35,570 bases of DNA, taken from NCBI GenBank assembly GCA_944323405.1, contig CALUSJ010000124.1, positions 1 to 35,570 on the forward strand. The letters run 5' to 3'. How positions within the stretch are numbered: position 1 is the first letter of the stretch; every line of letters begins with the position of its first letter. Positions 25,740 through 33,076 of the stretch are shown in pieces. This DNA comes from Candidatus Gastranaerophilales bacterium (GTDB lineage: Bacteria > Cyanobacteriota > Vampirovibrionia > Gastranaerophilales > Gastranaerophilaceae). Position numbers and translations under genes: made by a program. The notes under the pieces were generated by a model. It saw nothing but the letters and a program-made list of their open reading frames with translations. It was not told where the DNA came from and did not search any database.

Positions 25740-26342
25740 TTAGTTCATTTTAAAATCTTGTACAAATTCTTGTCTTTGATTAACATAATTATGTTCAGAC
25801 TGTTCGTCAGCTTCAACCCTTCTGCGTTCAAGCTGCAACTGGCCATTCTTCACAACCTCTTGTAACTGACCGAGATTTTGTTCTAAATTCACCAGCACCT
25901 GTTCTGCATAAACTGTTGCACCATCTTTTATTCTAGCAGCCTCATCACTCGCTTGAATCCTTACATTCTCTGCATCATCCAGAGCCTTGCGTTTTATTTC
26001 TTCACAATCAGTTATAACCTGTTCCTTAATTTTTTCAGCTTCTCTTTGCACAGCCCTAAGCAAATCTGATTCACTCAAAAGACGATTTGCTTCTGCCTGA
26101 GCATCAGAAATTATTTTTTCAGCCCGCTGCTGCGCCTCATACTGAAGTTCATCTTTACGGCGAAGAAGCGCACGTGCTTCTTTTATTTCATCAGGCAGCG
26201 CAGCATACAACTTATCTAAGATGTTTGTTACAGTCTCTTTTTTTACAACAGTAAAACAATATCCTAGCAATGGAAACCCTTTGTCCAAAGCTTCTTCTAA
26301 CTCATTCATTAAACCGTATATAACATCTTGTTGTGAATTCAT
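25740..26342 (-). CDS. coiled-coil protein resembling cyanobacterial Cdv3 / DivIVA-like proteins, 200 aa
   Basis: After an N-terminal segment (MNELEEALDKGFPLLGYCFTVVKK, then ILDKLYAALPDEIKEARALLRRKDEL) the chain becomes one long Glu/Ala/Arg-rich coiled coil (about 58-170: AQQRAEKIISDAQAEANRLL, AEKIKEQVITDCEEIKRK, DGATVYAEQVLVNLEQNLGQL). Cyanobacterial Cdv3, a cell-division factor of the DivIVA-like group, has this same layout as I recall it, including the L-P-x-x-x-x-E-A junction. ATP synthase subunit B annotations are a common false hit for such sequences; there is no membrane anchor here. ATG 26342 has GGAG six bases upstream. A division or cell-shape role is inference. Confidence 0.65.
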   Translation of the reverse strand: MNSQQDVIYGLMNELEEALDKGFPLLGYCFTVVKKETVTNILDKLYAALPDEIKEARALLRRKDELQYEAQQRAEKIISDAQAEANRLLSESDLLRAVQREAEKIKEQVITDCEEIKRKALDDAENVRIQASDEAARIKDGATVYAEQVLVNLEQNLGQLQEVVKNGQLQLERRRVEADEQSEHNYVNQRQEFVQDFKMN

Positions 26343-26509
26343 TTTTAACTCCGTATTTTTTTATGATAGTTAACAGAATTGTACAACAAATCAAATAAAA
26401 AAGTCAACGAGCAAGAATGTTTGATTTTACAAAAAAAAGTGAAAATATGCAAATTAAGCGAGATATACATATATTTATAAGCCGGTTGGCGGATTTTCAA
26501 AAAAAACTC

Positions 26510-26537
26510 TTTACATTTTTTTCGTTTAGAGTAGAAT
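26510..26537 (+). promoter_or_regulatory. promoter of the 61-aa gene
   Basis: TTTACA (26510-26515), 16 bases, TAGAAT (26532-26537). The leader of about 42 bases contains CGGG/CCCG complementary arms just before the ribosome site. Confidence 0.55.
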
Positions 26538-26585
26538 AAAAGAACACCTCATTTTACGGGAGGAAGTACATTACCCGAAAGGAAA

Positions 26586-26771
26586 ATGAATATGATTAGC
26601 AATAATCTAGCTTTGCTGTCCCAAAACATAAGAACAGCGACAAACTTGGGAACTTTAAAATCTAAATACTCAACAGATCCGCAACGTAGCGTGCTAAAAT
26701 ACAAATTCCAAGCCAGAATTAAACAATCCAGAGAAAATTTGTTTAATTTCATTAATGATACTATCATATAA
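26586..26771 (+). CDS. small hypothetical protein, 61 aa
   Basis: Unrecognised. ATG 26586 is preceded directly by GAAAGGAAA and by a good promoter. The product is basic (MNMISNNLALLSQNIRTATN ... KYKFQARIKQSRENLFNF) and probably two helices; there is no membrane segment. It ends 36 bases before the stop of convergent recN, with no terminator visible between. Promoter plus ribosome site support it as real. Confidence 0.6.
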   Translation: MNMISNNLALLSQNIRTATNLGTLKSKYSTDPQRSVLKYKFQARIKQSRENLFNFINDTII

Positions 26772-26807
26772 TGAAGCTTTCTGATATTGCAGACAGTGCA
26801 TTTGGAT

Positions 26808-28457
26808 TTAATTCATCAATGTCTGTGCAAATTTTAATGACTCATCCGTTATTTCGCCTCCTGCCAGTTCTGCAATCGCTTTCAATTTGTTATCCTCAGC
26901 AAGAACGGATATGTCTATACTTGTTTGCCCATCTTGGGTTTTCTTCACATAAAAATGTCTGTCAGACTTGGACGCTATTATTGCTTGATGCGTAATCATA
27001 ATTACTTGCATATATTCTGATAGTTCCTTCACTTCTTCTGCTACTGCTTGTGAAGTTTTGCCTGATATTCCAGTATCTATCTCATCAAAAATTACGGTAT
27101 CTATTTCGTCACTTTGTGCAAAAATAGTCTTTATCGCAAGCATGACACGTGATATTTCTCCGCCAGACGCAACTTTTGCGAGAGGCTTAAGCCCTTCCGA
27201 AATATTTGTGGAGATTAAAAACTCGACTTTGTCACTTCCATTAAGGTTCAATTCACACTTGTCAAAATGTATCTCAAATTTAACTTTAGGAAGCTCTAAT
27301 TTTTCCAATTTTTCTATGATTAGCGCAGAAAGTACTTTGGCATAATTTTTTCGTTCTACAGAAATTTCATCCGCCAAAACTTCCAATTGTTCATACAAAT
27401 CCTTTATTTCAGATTCCAGCTCCTCAATATTTTGAGTCGAAAACTCAATACTTTCCAGCTCTTTCTTTAAAGCATCTCCCTGCTGCATAACTTTTTCCAG
27501 CGTTCCGCCATACTTACGTTTGAGTTTATCCAATAAAAATAAGCGTTCTTGTATATTATTTATCCGCTCTTCATCGTTTTCTAAAGAACTTGAATACTCC
27601 CTCAAGCTTGACGAAATGTCTTTTAAGTTCTCTATTGTATCAACAAGCTGGTTTTCTACTGCCTCTAAAGAACCGTCCATTGAAACAGCCTTTGATAGAT
27701 TTGCTTTTATCTGCAAAAGAGCATCCAATATTGCGCCATCATCACCAGATATAGACCAATAAGAACTGCCGGTTAAATCTTTTAGCTTTTCGACATTTTC
27801 AAGTACTGCAAGCTCATTGTTTAGTTCCTCATCCTCTTTCTCTGAATTAAGCTGAGCTTCTTCTATTTCATTTACCTGAAATCGCAGAAAATCGATTTGT
27901 TCAGCAGTTTTGTCTGCTGAATTCTTCAATTGATTAAGCTTTTCTATTAAACTCTTATAGCGCAAAAACTCTTTTTTATAATTTTCTAATTTTTCTCCAC
28001 AAGTATTCTTGGAATAAGAATCTAATAATGTGATATGATATTTTGGCTGTAAAAAAGAATAAGTCTGATGCTGAGAATGGATATCTAGAAAAAGTTCCCT
28101 GAATTTTTTCATAAAATCCTGATTCACCAAGCATCCATTTACTCTTGAACGAGAAGCCGTCTGGGTTATCTCTCTTGAAAGAATTATCTCATCTTGAATG
28201 TTATCAATGCCATTCTTTTCAAATAAAGAGGTTAAATCCTGCTTTGTATTTATTATTGTAAGCTCTATTGTCGCTTTCTCGGCTCCTGTTTTGATAACTT
28301 CACGCCCGGCTTTTGCACCAAAGGCTATATCTATCGCATTTATTAAAATGCTTTTCCCAGCCCCGGTCTCACCTGTTATAATATTTAAACCCTTTGAAAA
28401 TTCTAATTCCAATTCGTCTATTAATATATAATTTTTTATAAATATCTTTGATAACAT
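26808..28457 (-). CDS. recN: DNA repair protein RecN
   Basis: SMC-like ATPase acting in double-strand-break repair. Walker A GETGAGKS at 29-36, with the following RecN segment NAIDIAFGAKAGREVIK. Conserved SQHQTYSFL is at about 128-136, two coiled-coil arms (about 155-225 and 325-385) flank the middle region, the ABC signature SGGE is at 431-434, and Walker B VIFDEIDTGISG is at 455-466 followed by ITHQA. The 549 residues are full length. The start ATG lies four bases after the TAG of the upstream TPR gene and has little ribosome-site sequence of its own, so translation is probably coupled. Confidence 0.96.
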   Translation of the reverse strand: MLSKIFIKNYILIDELELEFSKGLNIITGETGAGKSILINAIDIAFGAKAGREVIKTGAEKATIELTIINTKQDLTSLFEKNGIDNIQDEIILSREITQTASRSRVNGCLVNQDFMKKFRELFLDIHSQHQTYSFLQPKYHITLLDSYSKNTCGEKLENYKKEFLRYKSLIEKLNQLKNSADKTAEQIDFLRFQVNEIEEAQLNSEKEDEELNNELAVLENVEKLKDLTGSSYWSISGDDGAILDALLQIKANLSKAVSMDGSLEAVENQLVDTIENLKDISSSLREYSSSLENDEERINNIQERLFLLDKLKRKYGGTLEKVMQQGDALKKELESIEFSTQNIEELESEIKDLYEQLEVLADEISVERKNYAKVLSALIIEKLEKLELPKVKFEIHFDKCELNLNGSDKVEFLISTNISEGLKPLAKVASGGEISRVMLAIKTIFAQSDEIDTVIFDEIDTGISGKTSQAVAEEVKELSEYMQVIMITHQAIIASKSDRHFYVKKTQDGQTSIDISVLAEDNKLKAIAELAGGEITDESLKFAQTLMN

Positions 28458-28460
28458 ACC

Positions 28461-29600
28461 CTATTCGTCTTTGTCCTCTATATCTTCTTCATTATCATAC
28501 TCTTCCAATGCGTCATTATCAACTTCATCTTCTTCATCTTCATCATCATCTTCTGCTACTGCTTCATCATCTTCTTCTGCAAATTCAGACTCTTCAGACT
28601 CTTCAAACTCTTCTGGCTCTGCTGATTCTCCAGACTCTTGTTCTGGAATCTCTGTTTCAGGCTCTATTTCTTCTTTTCTGCCAAACTTCTCTTCTGCATA
28701 ATCAAATTCTTCTTGCACAGCTTCTTTTGGAAAAGTCAGTGTATAAGGATTTTTAAGTGCCGATTTTAATGCTGAATAGTATTCTTCTATTTGTCCTGTA
28801 TATTTATAAACCCGGGCAAGACAATAGTACAAATCGCCGTTTTCTTCCTTCTCAAGTCTCGTATGCAATATCTCCAGAATCTCTTCTATATCGCCCAGTT
28901 TTAAACAAATTTTCACAAGAAGCTTATATGCTTCAATATCTAAAGAGTTGTATTCTATTGTTTTTAATAAATAGTTTTTTGCTTCTTCAATATTACCTGT
29001 CTTATATTCTATTGATGCAAGATTAAAGTATGCCCAGCTATAATCAGGAGATATTGCCAAAACCTTTTGATAACTCTCTATTGCAAAATTCGTCAATCCG
29101 TCATTTTGATAAATATATCCTAAATAAAAATAAGCAAAAATATCCTTTGGATTGAGTTCAACTGCCTTTTGAAAACAATCAAGAGCCATATTTTTTTCCT
29201 GCTTGTTAAAATAACAAACCCCTAGATTAAAATAGCAATTCCCGTCTTTCGTATCTGTCTGCAAAACTTTTCTAAAAGCAGCAATTGCCTCATCCCACTC
29301 TTTTAAATCTACAAGAACTTCTCCTAAATTATAATAAAAATCCTCCTGAGGAGAGAGTTCTATGGCTTTTTGATAAACACGCTTTGCCTTATCAAAATCC
29401 TTCAGCTTTTCATAAACAATTCCAAGATTGTAATAGAGTTCGGCATCGTCTGGGAAATATTTAATCAAATATTTCAAATTTCCTTCTGCTTCTTCATTAA
29501 AACCGCTATTCACAAGCAAAATAGAAAGTTCCCGTCTTGCTTGAAAGTTTGAAGGATCTTTTTTCAAAATATTTTGAAGTGACTCAATTTCTTTATCCAT
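28461..29600 (-). CDS. TPR protein with acidic C-terminal tail, 379 aa
   Basis: About eight tetratricopeptide units fill residues 1-300, with classical W/Y-x-x-L-G ... A-x-x-x-x-K-A-L/I-x-x-x-P spacing (AELYYNLGIVYEKLKDFDKA, NCYFNLGVCYFNKQEKNMA, AYFYLGYIYQNDGLTNFA). The last 60 residues are almost entirely Glu and Asp with Ser/Ala, a disordered acidic tail. No signal peptide: cytoplasmic. It is a protein-interaction scaffold of unknown partner, co-transcribed with and almost touching recN. It appears leaderless: a TATAAT box ends six bases before the ATG and no ribosome site is present. Confidence 0.85.
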   Translation of the reverse strand: MDKEIESLQNILKKDPSNFQARRELSILLVNSGFNEEAEGNLKYLIKYFPDDAELYYNLGIVYEKLKDFDKAKRVYQKAIELSPQEDFYYNLGEVLVDLKEWDEAIAAFRKVLQTDTKDGNCYFNLGVCYFNKQEKNMALDCFQKAVELNPKDIFAYFYLGYIYQNDGLTNFAIESYQKVLAISPDYSWAYFNLASIEYKTGNIEEAKNYLLKTIEYNSLDIEAYKLLVKICLKLGDIEEILEILHTRLEKEENGDLYYCLARVYKYTGQIEEYYSALKSALKNPYTLTFPKEAVQEEFDYAEEKFGRKEEIEPETEIPEQESGESAEPEEFEESEESEFAEEDDEAVAEDDDEDEEDEVDNDALEEYDNEEDIEDKDE

Positions 29601-29606
29601 AAAATA

Positions 29607-29635
29607 ATTATAACAAAGTCACATATGTTCAACAA
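29607..29635 (-). promoter_or_regulatory. leaderless promoter of the TPR-recN unit
   Basis: On the minus strand TTGTTG (29630-29635), 17 bases, TATAAT (29607-29612) with TG extension, six bases, then ATG at 29600. Confidence 0.65.
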
Positions 29636-29655
29636 GATAAAAAACCTCCTTCAAA

Positions 29656-29684
29656 TTGATTAATACATACGATAGTGCTATAAT
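29656..29684 (+). promoter_or_regulatory. leaderless promoter of the winged-helix gene
   Basis: TTGATT (29656-29661), 17 bases, TATAAT (29679-29684) with TG extension, six bases, then ATG at 29691. It is back to back with the TPR promoter; the two -35 boxes are 20 bases apart. Confidence 0.7.
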
Positions 29685-29690
29685 AAGTGC

Positions 29691-30005
29691 ATGAGTTCGG
29701 AAGCTGAAGATAAAAACTTAAAAATGGTCGGGCTGGAACTCATGTTCCTTACCCCGGAAAAATGCAGCCATAAAGATGGTATTACTGCTGTTGAACTAGC
29801 TAAACGCACGAATTTACCTCTTGAAGAAGTCAAAAAAAAGCTGCAAATTCTTAAAGACAAAAACATCGTGCGGGTAAAAGGTATTAATCCTAAATACTGG
29901 AAATTCGATGAATATAATTTTCAACGTCTTGATGACGACGATGACATTTTCCACCTCTTATGTAATTTTGAAGATGTTGATTTTGACCGATATTTCACAT
30001 ATTAA
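29691..30005 (+). CDS. small winged-helix-like DNA-binding protein, 104 aa
   Basis: Residues about 30-75 read GITAVELAKRTNLPLEEVKKKLQILKDKNIVRVKGINPKYWKFDEY, a helix-turn-helix followed by a beta-wing, as in MarR/ArsR-like and replication-type winged helices. The C-terminus is very acidic (RLDDDDDIFHLL, FEDVDFDRYF). A transcription factor is likely; its target is unknown, but the shared divergent promoter region with the TPR-recN unit makes local control plausible. There is no ribosome site: the ATG lies exactly six bases after a consensus -10. Confidence 0.7.
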   Translation: MSSEAEDKNLKMVGLELMFLTPEKCSHKDGITAVELAKRTNLPLEEVKKKLQILKDKNIVRVKGINPKYWKFDEYNFQRLDDDDDIFHLLCNFEDVDFDRYFTY

Positions 30006-30047
30006 CCCCTTTTTTAAACGGCCTGAGTTAGAGCAAAAGTCTGGCAT

Positions 30048-30131
30048 AAAAAAAAGCTATGAACTTTTTATCGTGCATAGCTGTTGATTAGGGATATGTG
30101 TATCGTCGTTTTTTAAGGAGTATAGTTATAT
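30048..30131 (-). ncRNA. candidate minus-strand small RNA with terminator
   Basis: On the minus strand TTCTCA (30161-30166), 17 bases, TATACT (30138-30143) predicts a start near 30131. The terminator is AGCTATG/CATAGCT (30055-30061 with 30076-30082), followed on that strand by eight T residues. No reading frame with a ribosome site lies inside, and neighbouring genes are on the plus strand, so the hairpin has no other client. An ACTCCTT stretch in the 5' half is complementary to ribosome sites. A second TATACT at 30119-30124 could start a shorter form. Confidence 0.3.
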
Positions 30132-30153
30132 ATTAGCAGTATATTTTTTAAAT

Positions 30154-30177
30154 AAAATCATGAGAATGTATGATTTT
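30154..30177 (+). terminator. AT-rich hairpin downstream of the winged-helix gene
   Basis: AAAATCAT pairs with ATGATTTT around an 8-base loop, followed shortly by a T6 run. It may terminate plus-strand readthrough before the next operon. The stem is weak. Confidence 0.3.
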
Positions 30178-30266
30178 AACAACTTTTTTATTCATTCACA
30201 CTATTGCATGCTTGTAGTAAAAAGCCCCACATCCAGCTAATACTATCCCAACCCTTCCTTTTATAT

Positions 30267-30272
30267 TATTAT
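30267..30272 (+). promoter_or_regulatory. -10 of the aryl-polyene-like operon (leaderless)
   Basis: TATTAT followed by six bases and ATG 30279, with no ribosome site upstream. It has the same spacing as three other genes in the window. No TG extension and no clear -35. Confidence 0.4.
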
Positions 30273-30278
30273 ATATCT

Positions 30279-30707
30279 ATGAATAAAATTGCAAAAAAAT
30301 GGTATAGTACATTTAAAGCAATTCTGCCTTTTGCAGGGATGTTTGTTGTAATTGTCGCTTTTCATTTCACAGACTGTATCTTTTTCAAATTCTACCCCCC
30401 GATAGTCAATCTAGGCTTCTTTATAGTATTTTTCTCTTCAACATTTCAAGAAAAAACAGTCATACAAAAAATTGCACTCTCTATGGAACCCGATGCTAAA
30501 CCTTGGGTAATGAATTATACAAGAAAGCTGACTTATATATGGTCAGTATTTATGTTTATTAATTTCTTGATATCTTTTGCTACAATGTTCATGTCTGCTA
30601 AAATTTGGACTATTTATAACGGTTTTATATCATATTTACTTGTTGGTGCATTTTTTGGTATAGAATATATTATAAGAATATTGTTTAAGAGGAAGTATGA
30701 CGGCTGA
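30279..30707 (+). CDS. COG4648-like four-helix membrane protein
   Basis: 142-residue inner-membrane protein with four hydrophobic segments (about 13-31, 40-56, 83-103, 110-130) and the loop MEPDAKPWVMNYTRKLTYIWSVFMF. These characters match the COG4648 family of predicted membrane proteins, typically encoded next to AMP-ligase and dehydratase genes in aryl-polyene clusters, where its exact role is unclear. First gene of a four-gene operon: its end overlaps the ligase gene by 11 bases. I chose ATG 30279; the open frame extends upstream without a start signal, and the ATG has a -10 box at leaderless spacing. Assignment rests on composition, one loop and context. Confidence 0.7.
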   Translation: MNKIAKKWYSTFKAILPFAGMFVVIVAFHFTDCIFFKFYPPIVNLGFFIVFFSSTFQEKTVIQKIALSMEPDAKPWVMNYTRKLTYIWSVFMFINFLISFATMFMSAKIWTIYNGFISYLLVGAFFGIEYIIRILFKRKYDG

Positions 30708-32151
30708 TTTTTATAACTGTTTTTTTAGTAATAAATATGATGATAAAATTATTCTCAAAGATTCAAAACGAGAATATACTGTTGGTGATATAAAAAATCT
30801 TAAAAATATTGACAGCATAGAAAACTTCAATCTAAGATTCATAGCTTCTAATATCCACAAAATAATCTCCCACGCAGATAACGGGATATTTGAGTTTTAT
30901 ACAAGCGGTTCCAGTCATTCCGAAAGAAAATGCATAAAGAAAGTTCTTCAAAATTTTCTTGCAGAAGCCGAGGATGCTCAGAAAGCATTACACCTAGGAG
31001 AAAATCTAGAATTTATAACAACAACCACTCCTGAACACGCTTTTGGGTTTGTATTTTATTTTATATTTCCTCTAGATAAAAACTCTATCATTAACCTTGA
31101 AAGAATCAGCTACCCAGAAGAGATTAAAGTCAAAAATGCAATTTTAATAACCACACCATCTTTTCTTGAGTCATTAAGAAAATATAATGCAGAAGTAGAG
31201 ATAAAGCCCAAAGCGATTATATCTGCTGGTTCTAAACTCAAGGATGAAACATACAAATATGCAGAAACTATTGCTGAGCGGGTTATTGATATATACGGAA
31301 GCACTGAAACCGGCACGGTTGGATATAGAGAATCCTCTAAAGAGTCTCTCATTAAACTTTTTAATGGTATAAAAATTCTGTCACAAGAAGATAATGGAAC
31401 AAAACTCTCTACTATATACACAAAAGAAAACATACAAACAATAGGGGACAGAGTCAAATTACACGGAGATAAAATCGAACTATTGGGCAGATGTGACAGA
31501 ATACTAAAAATTCAAGAAAAAAGAATTTTAGCAGAAGATATTGAAGAAGAATTGAAGAAGAGCGAATTTGTCGAAGATTGTTATAATTTTGAACACGACG
31601 GGAAAATTGCCGCAGCTGTTATTCTTTCAGAAATAGGGAAAAATTTTATTATAGAACAAGGAAATATTGAACTTGTAAAAAGGCTTAAGAACGAATTGCT
31701 GCAAAAATTTGAAGTTGTTCCTCAAAGATGGAAATTTATTGATGAAATGCCTAAAAACAGCAGGGGAAAAATTGATGTTGAACAAATTAAAACTCTGTTT
31801 AATATCAATTTAAGCCTCCCGCTTGTTTTATCAAGAAAAATCGCAAAAGAATCGGCTGAATTTGAATTATGTTTTTTAAAAAGCAGTAATTTTTTTAGAG
31901 GACATTTTGATGGAATGCCGATTTTACCGGGTGTTGTACAGTTCTTTTATGCTGACTTTTTTATTAAAGAAGCTTTTAAAACGGATTGTCATTGCGGACA
32001 AATACGAAAGGTAAAATTCTCAAATATCATACAGCCAAATAAAATTCTTAAACTCAAGCTCAATAAAACTGATTCTAATATAAGTTTCAAATACGAAGAT
32101 AATGAAAAAACATATTCAAGCGGAATTTTCCCGATACAAAATTACTTATAG
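30697..32151 (+). CDS. acyl-AMP ligase fused to a hot-dog dehydratase domain (aryl-polyene type)
   Basis: Residues 1-370 are an adenylate-forming enzyme: phosphate loop YTSGSS (68-73), YGSTE (200-204), Gly250-Asp251, hinge GRCDRILKI (264-272), and catalytic-lysine motif PKNSRGK (Lys358). The N-terminal part is shorter than in typical acyl-CoA synthetases. Residues about 385-484 are a FabZ/ApeI-like hot-dog domain: RGHFDGMPILPGVVQFFYADFF (401-422), with His403 at the dehydratase position; the FabZ catalytic Glu is not obvious. In aryl-polyene clusters a ligase loads an aromatic acid onto an ACP and a dehydratase works on the growing polyene; fusing both in one chain fits. RBS AGAGGAAG. No ACP or ketosynthase is in the window. 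Confidence 0.8.
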   Translation: MTADFYNCFFSNKYDDKIILKDSKREYTVGDIKNLKNIDSIENFNLRFIASNIHKIISHADNGIFEFYTSGSSHSERKCIKKVLQNFLAEAEDAQKALHLGENLEFITTTTPEHAFGFVFYFIFPLDKNSIINLERISYPEEIKVKNAILITTPSFLESLRKYNAEVEIKPKAIISAGSKLKDETYKYAETIAERVIDIYGSTETGTVGYRESSKESLIKLFNGIKILSQEDNGTKLSTIYTKENIQTIGDRVKLHGDKIELLGRCDRILKIQEKRILAEDIEEELKKSEFVEDCYNFEHDGKIAAAVILSEIGKNFIIEQGNIELVKRLKNELLQKFEVVPQRWKFIDEMPKNSRGKIDVEQIKTLFNINLSLPLVLSRKIAKESAEFELCFLKSSNFFRGHFDGMPILPGVVQFFYADFFIKEAFKTDCHCGQIRKVKFSNIIQPNKILKLKLNKTDSNISFKYEDNEKTYSSGIFPIQNYL

Positions 32152-32160
32152 GAAATATTG

Positions 32161-32571
32161 ATGAAAAATATTACAACAAAAACTCAGATAAAAGTTGCAT
32201 TTTATGATTTAGACCCGATGAACATTGTCTGGCACGGAAATTATGTTAAGTATTTAGAGCAGGCAAGATGTGAATTTTTTAGCAAAATCAATTATACATA
32301 TAAAGACATGTATGATGATGGCATTATGTATCCTATTGCAAAAATGGATCTAAAATTCATAAAATCTGCAAGGTTTGAAGATAACTTAACAGTAGAATGT
32401 ATCTTAAAAGAACTTGAACCTGCTATTATTATTAAGTACAATATTTATACTAAGAATGAAAAAATTTTGAGTGCAAACAGCATGCAAATATGCGTGAACG
32501 CTAAAACTGGAGAGACTTTGTATAATGCACCAGAAAAACTTTTAAAATCAATCGAGGAATATAATGAATAA
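32161..32571 (+). CDS. acyl-CoA/ACP thioesterase, 4-hydroxybenzoyl-CoA thioesterase family
   Basis: Single hot-dog domain, 136 residues. The signature FYDLDPMNIVWHGNYVKYLEQAR (14-36) contains catalytic-type Asp16 and the D-x-D-x-M-x-x-V-x-H-x-N-Y pattern of the 4HBT/YbgC group. The remainder (YPIAKMDLKFIKSARFEDNLTVE) follows the fold. It hydrolyses or transfers acyl thioesters; in this operon it is likely the thioesterase companion of the ligase/dehydratase. ATG 32161 is nine bases after the ligase stop, with AGGA eight bases upstream. Its end overlaps the next gene by 8 bases. Confidence 0.9.
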   Translation: MKNITTKTQIKVAFYDLDPMNIVWHGNYVKYLEQARCEFFSKINYTYKDMYDDGIMYPIAKMDLKFIKSARFEDNLTVECILKELEPAIIIKYNIYTKNEKILSANSMQICVNAKTGETLYNAPEKLLKSIEEYNE

Positions 32572-33073
32572 ATTTTTAGGATTAATAATATTGTTATCAG
32601 CAGTTTCTTGTATATCAGTTAGCGGGAGTGTTTTTGAGCACCCTGCAAAGCTCGAAAATATTGCAGATGAAATCCCAAGATATGAAAATGTGTCTTGTAA
32701 ATTTACCCAGGAAAAAACACTACCTAAATCAGATATAATACTTAAATCTGCCGGGAATTTTAAATACGAAAAAGACAAAGGCGTCACTTTTTATACTATT
32801 TATCCTATAAAAAGTACTACGTCTTATACCAATAAAGAATATAAACATATTAACAACGTTATTTCAGCAATAACTAATAAATCATATTCCAAACTCGAAA
32901 AAGATTTCCAATTTTATTATGAAAGCGGCTGGAAGCTCGGACTTGTTCCTAAAAAGGACTCACAAGCACACAGTTATCTAAAATCCGTGGAGGTTGAAGG
33001 AAACAAAGATATGATTACTAAAATCGTAATCCTGACAGTCGATTCTGGGAAAACATCCATAAAATTTGAATAA
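32564..33073 (+). CDS. LolA-like outer-membrane lipoprotein carrier protein
   Basis: A secreted 169-residue protein: signal sequence MNKFLGLIILLSAVSCISVSGS, then the LolA-fold beginning IPRYENVSCKFTQEKTLPKSDIILKSAGNFKYEKDKGVTFYTIYPIKSTTSY. The F-x-Q-E-K ... S-x-G-x-F/x-Y-x-K-x-x-G order is the family signature. A Cys near the end of the signal is not in a convincing lipobox. LolA paralogues are regular members of aryl-polyene clusters, presumably carrying the hydrophobic product or a lipoprotein across the periplasm. Overlaps the thioesterase gene by 8 bases with GAGG as its ribosome site. Three bases separate it from the convergent HAD gene. Confidence 0.8.
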   Translation: MNKFLGLIILLSAVSCISVSGSVFEHPAKLENIADEIPRYENVSCKFTQEKTLPKSDIILKSAGNFKYEKDKGVTFYTIYPIKSTTSYTNKEYKHINNVISAITNKSYSKLEKDFQFYYESGWKLGLVPKKDSQAHSYLKSVEVEGNKDMITKIVILTVDSGKTSIKFE

Positions 33074-33076
33074 CTT

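Noticed and set aside
28471-28756. Long serine-rich and leucine/histidine-rich open frames opposite the TPR gene's acidic tail.
   Set aside because: They are the antisense reading of repetitive Glu/Asp codons, with no start signals.
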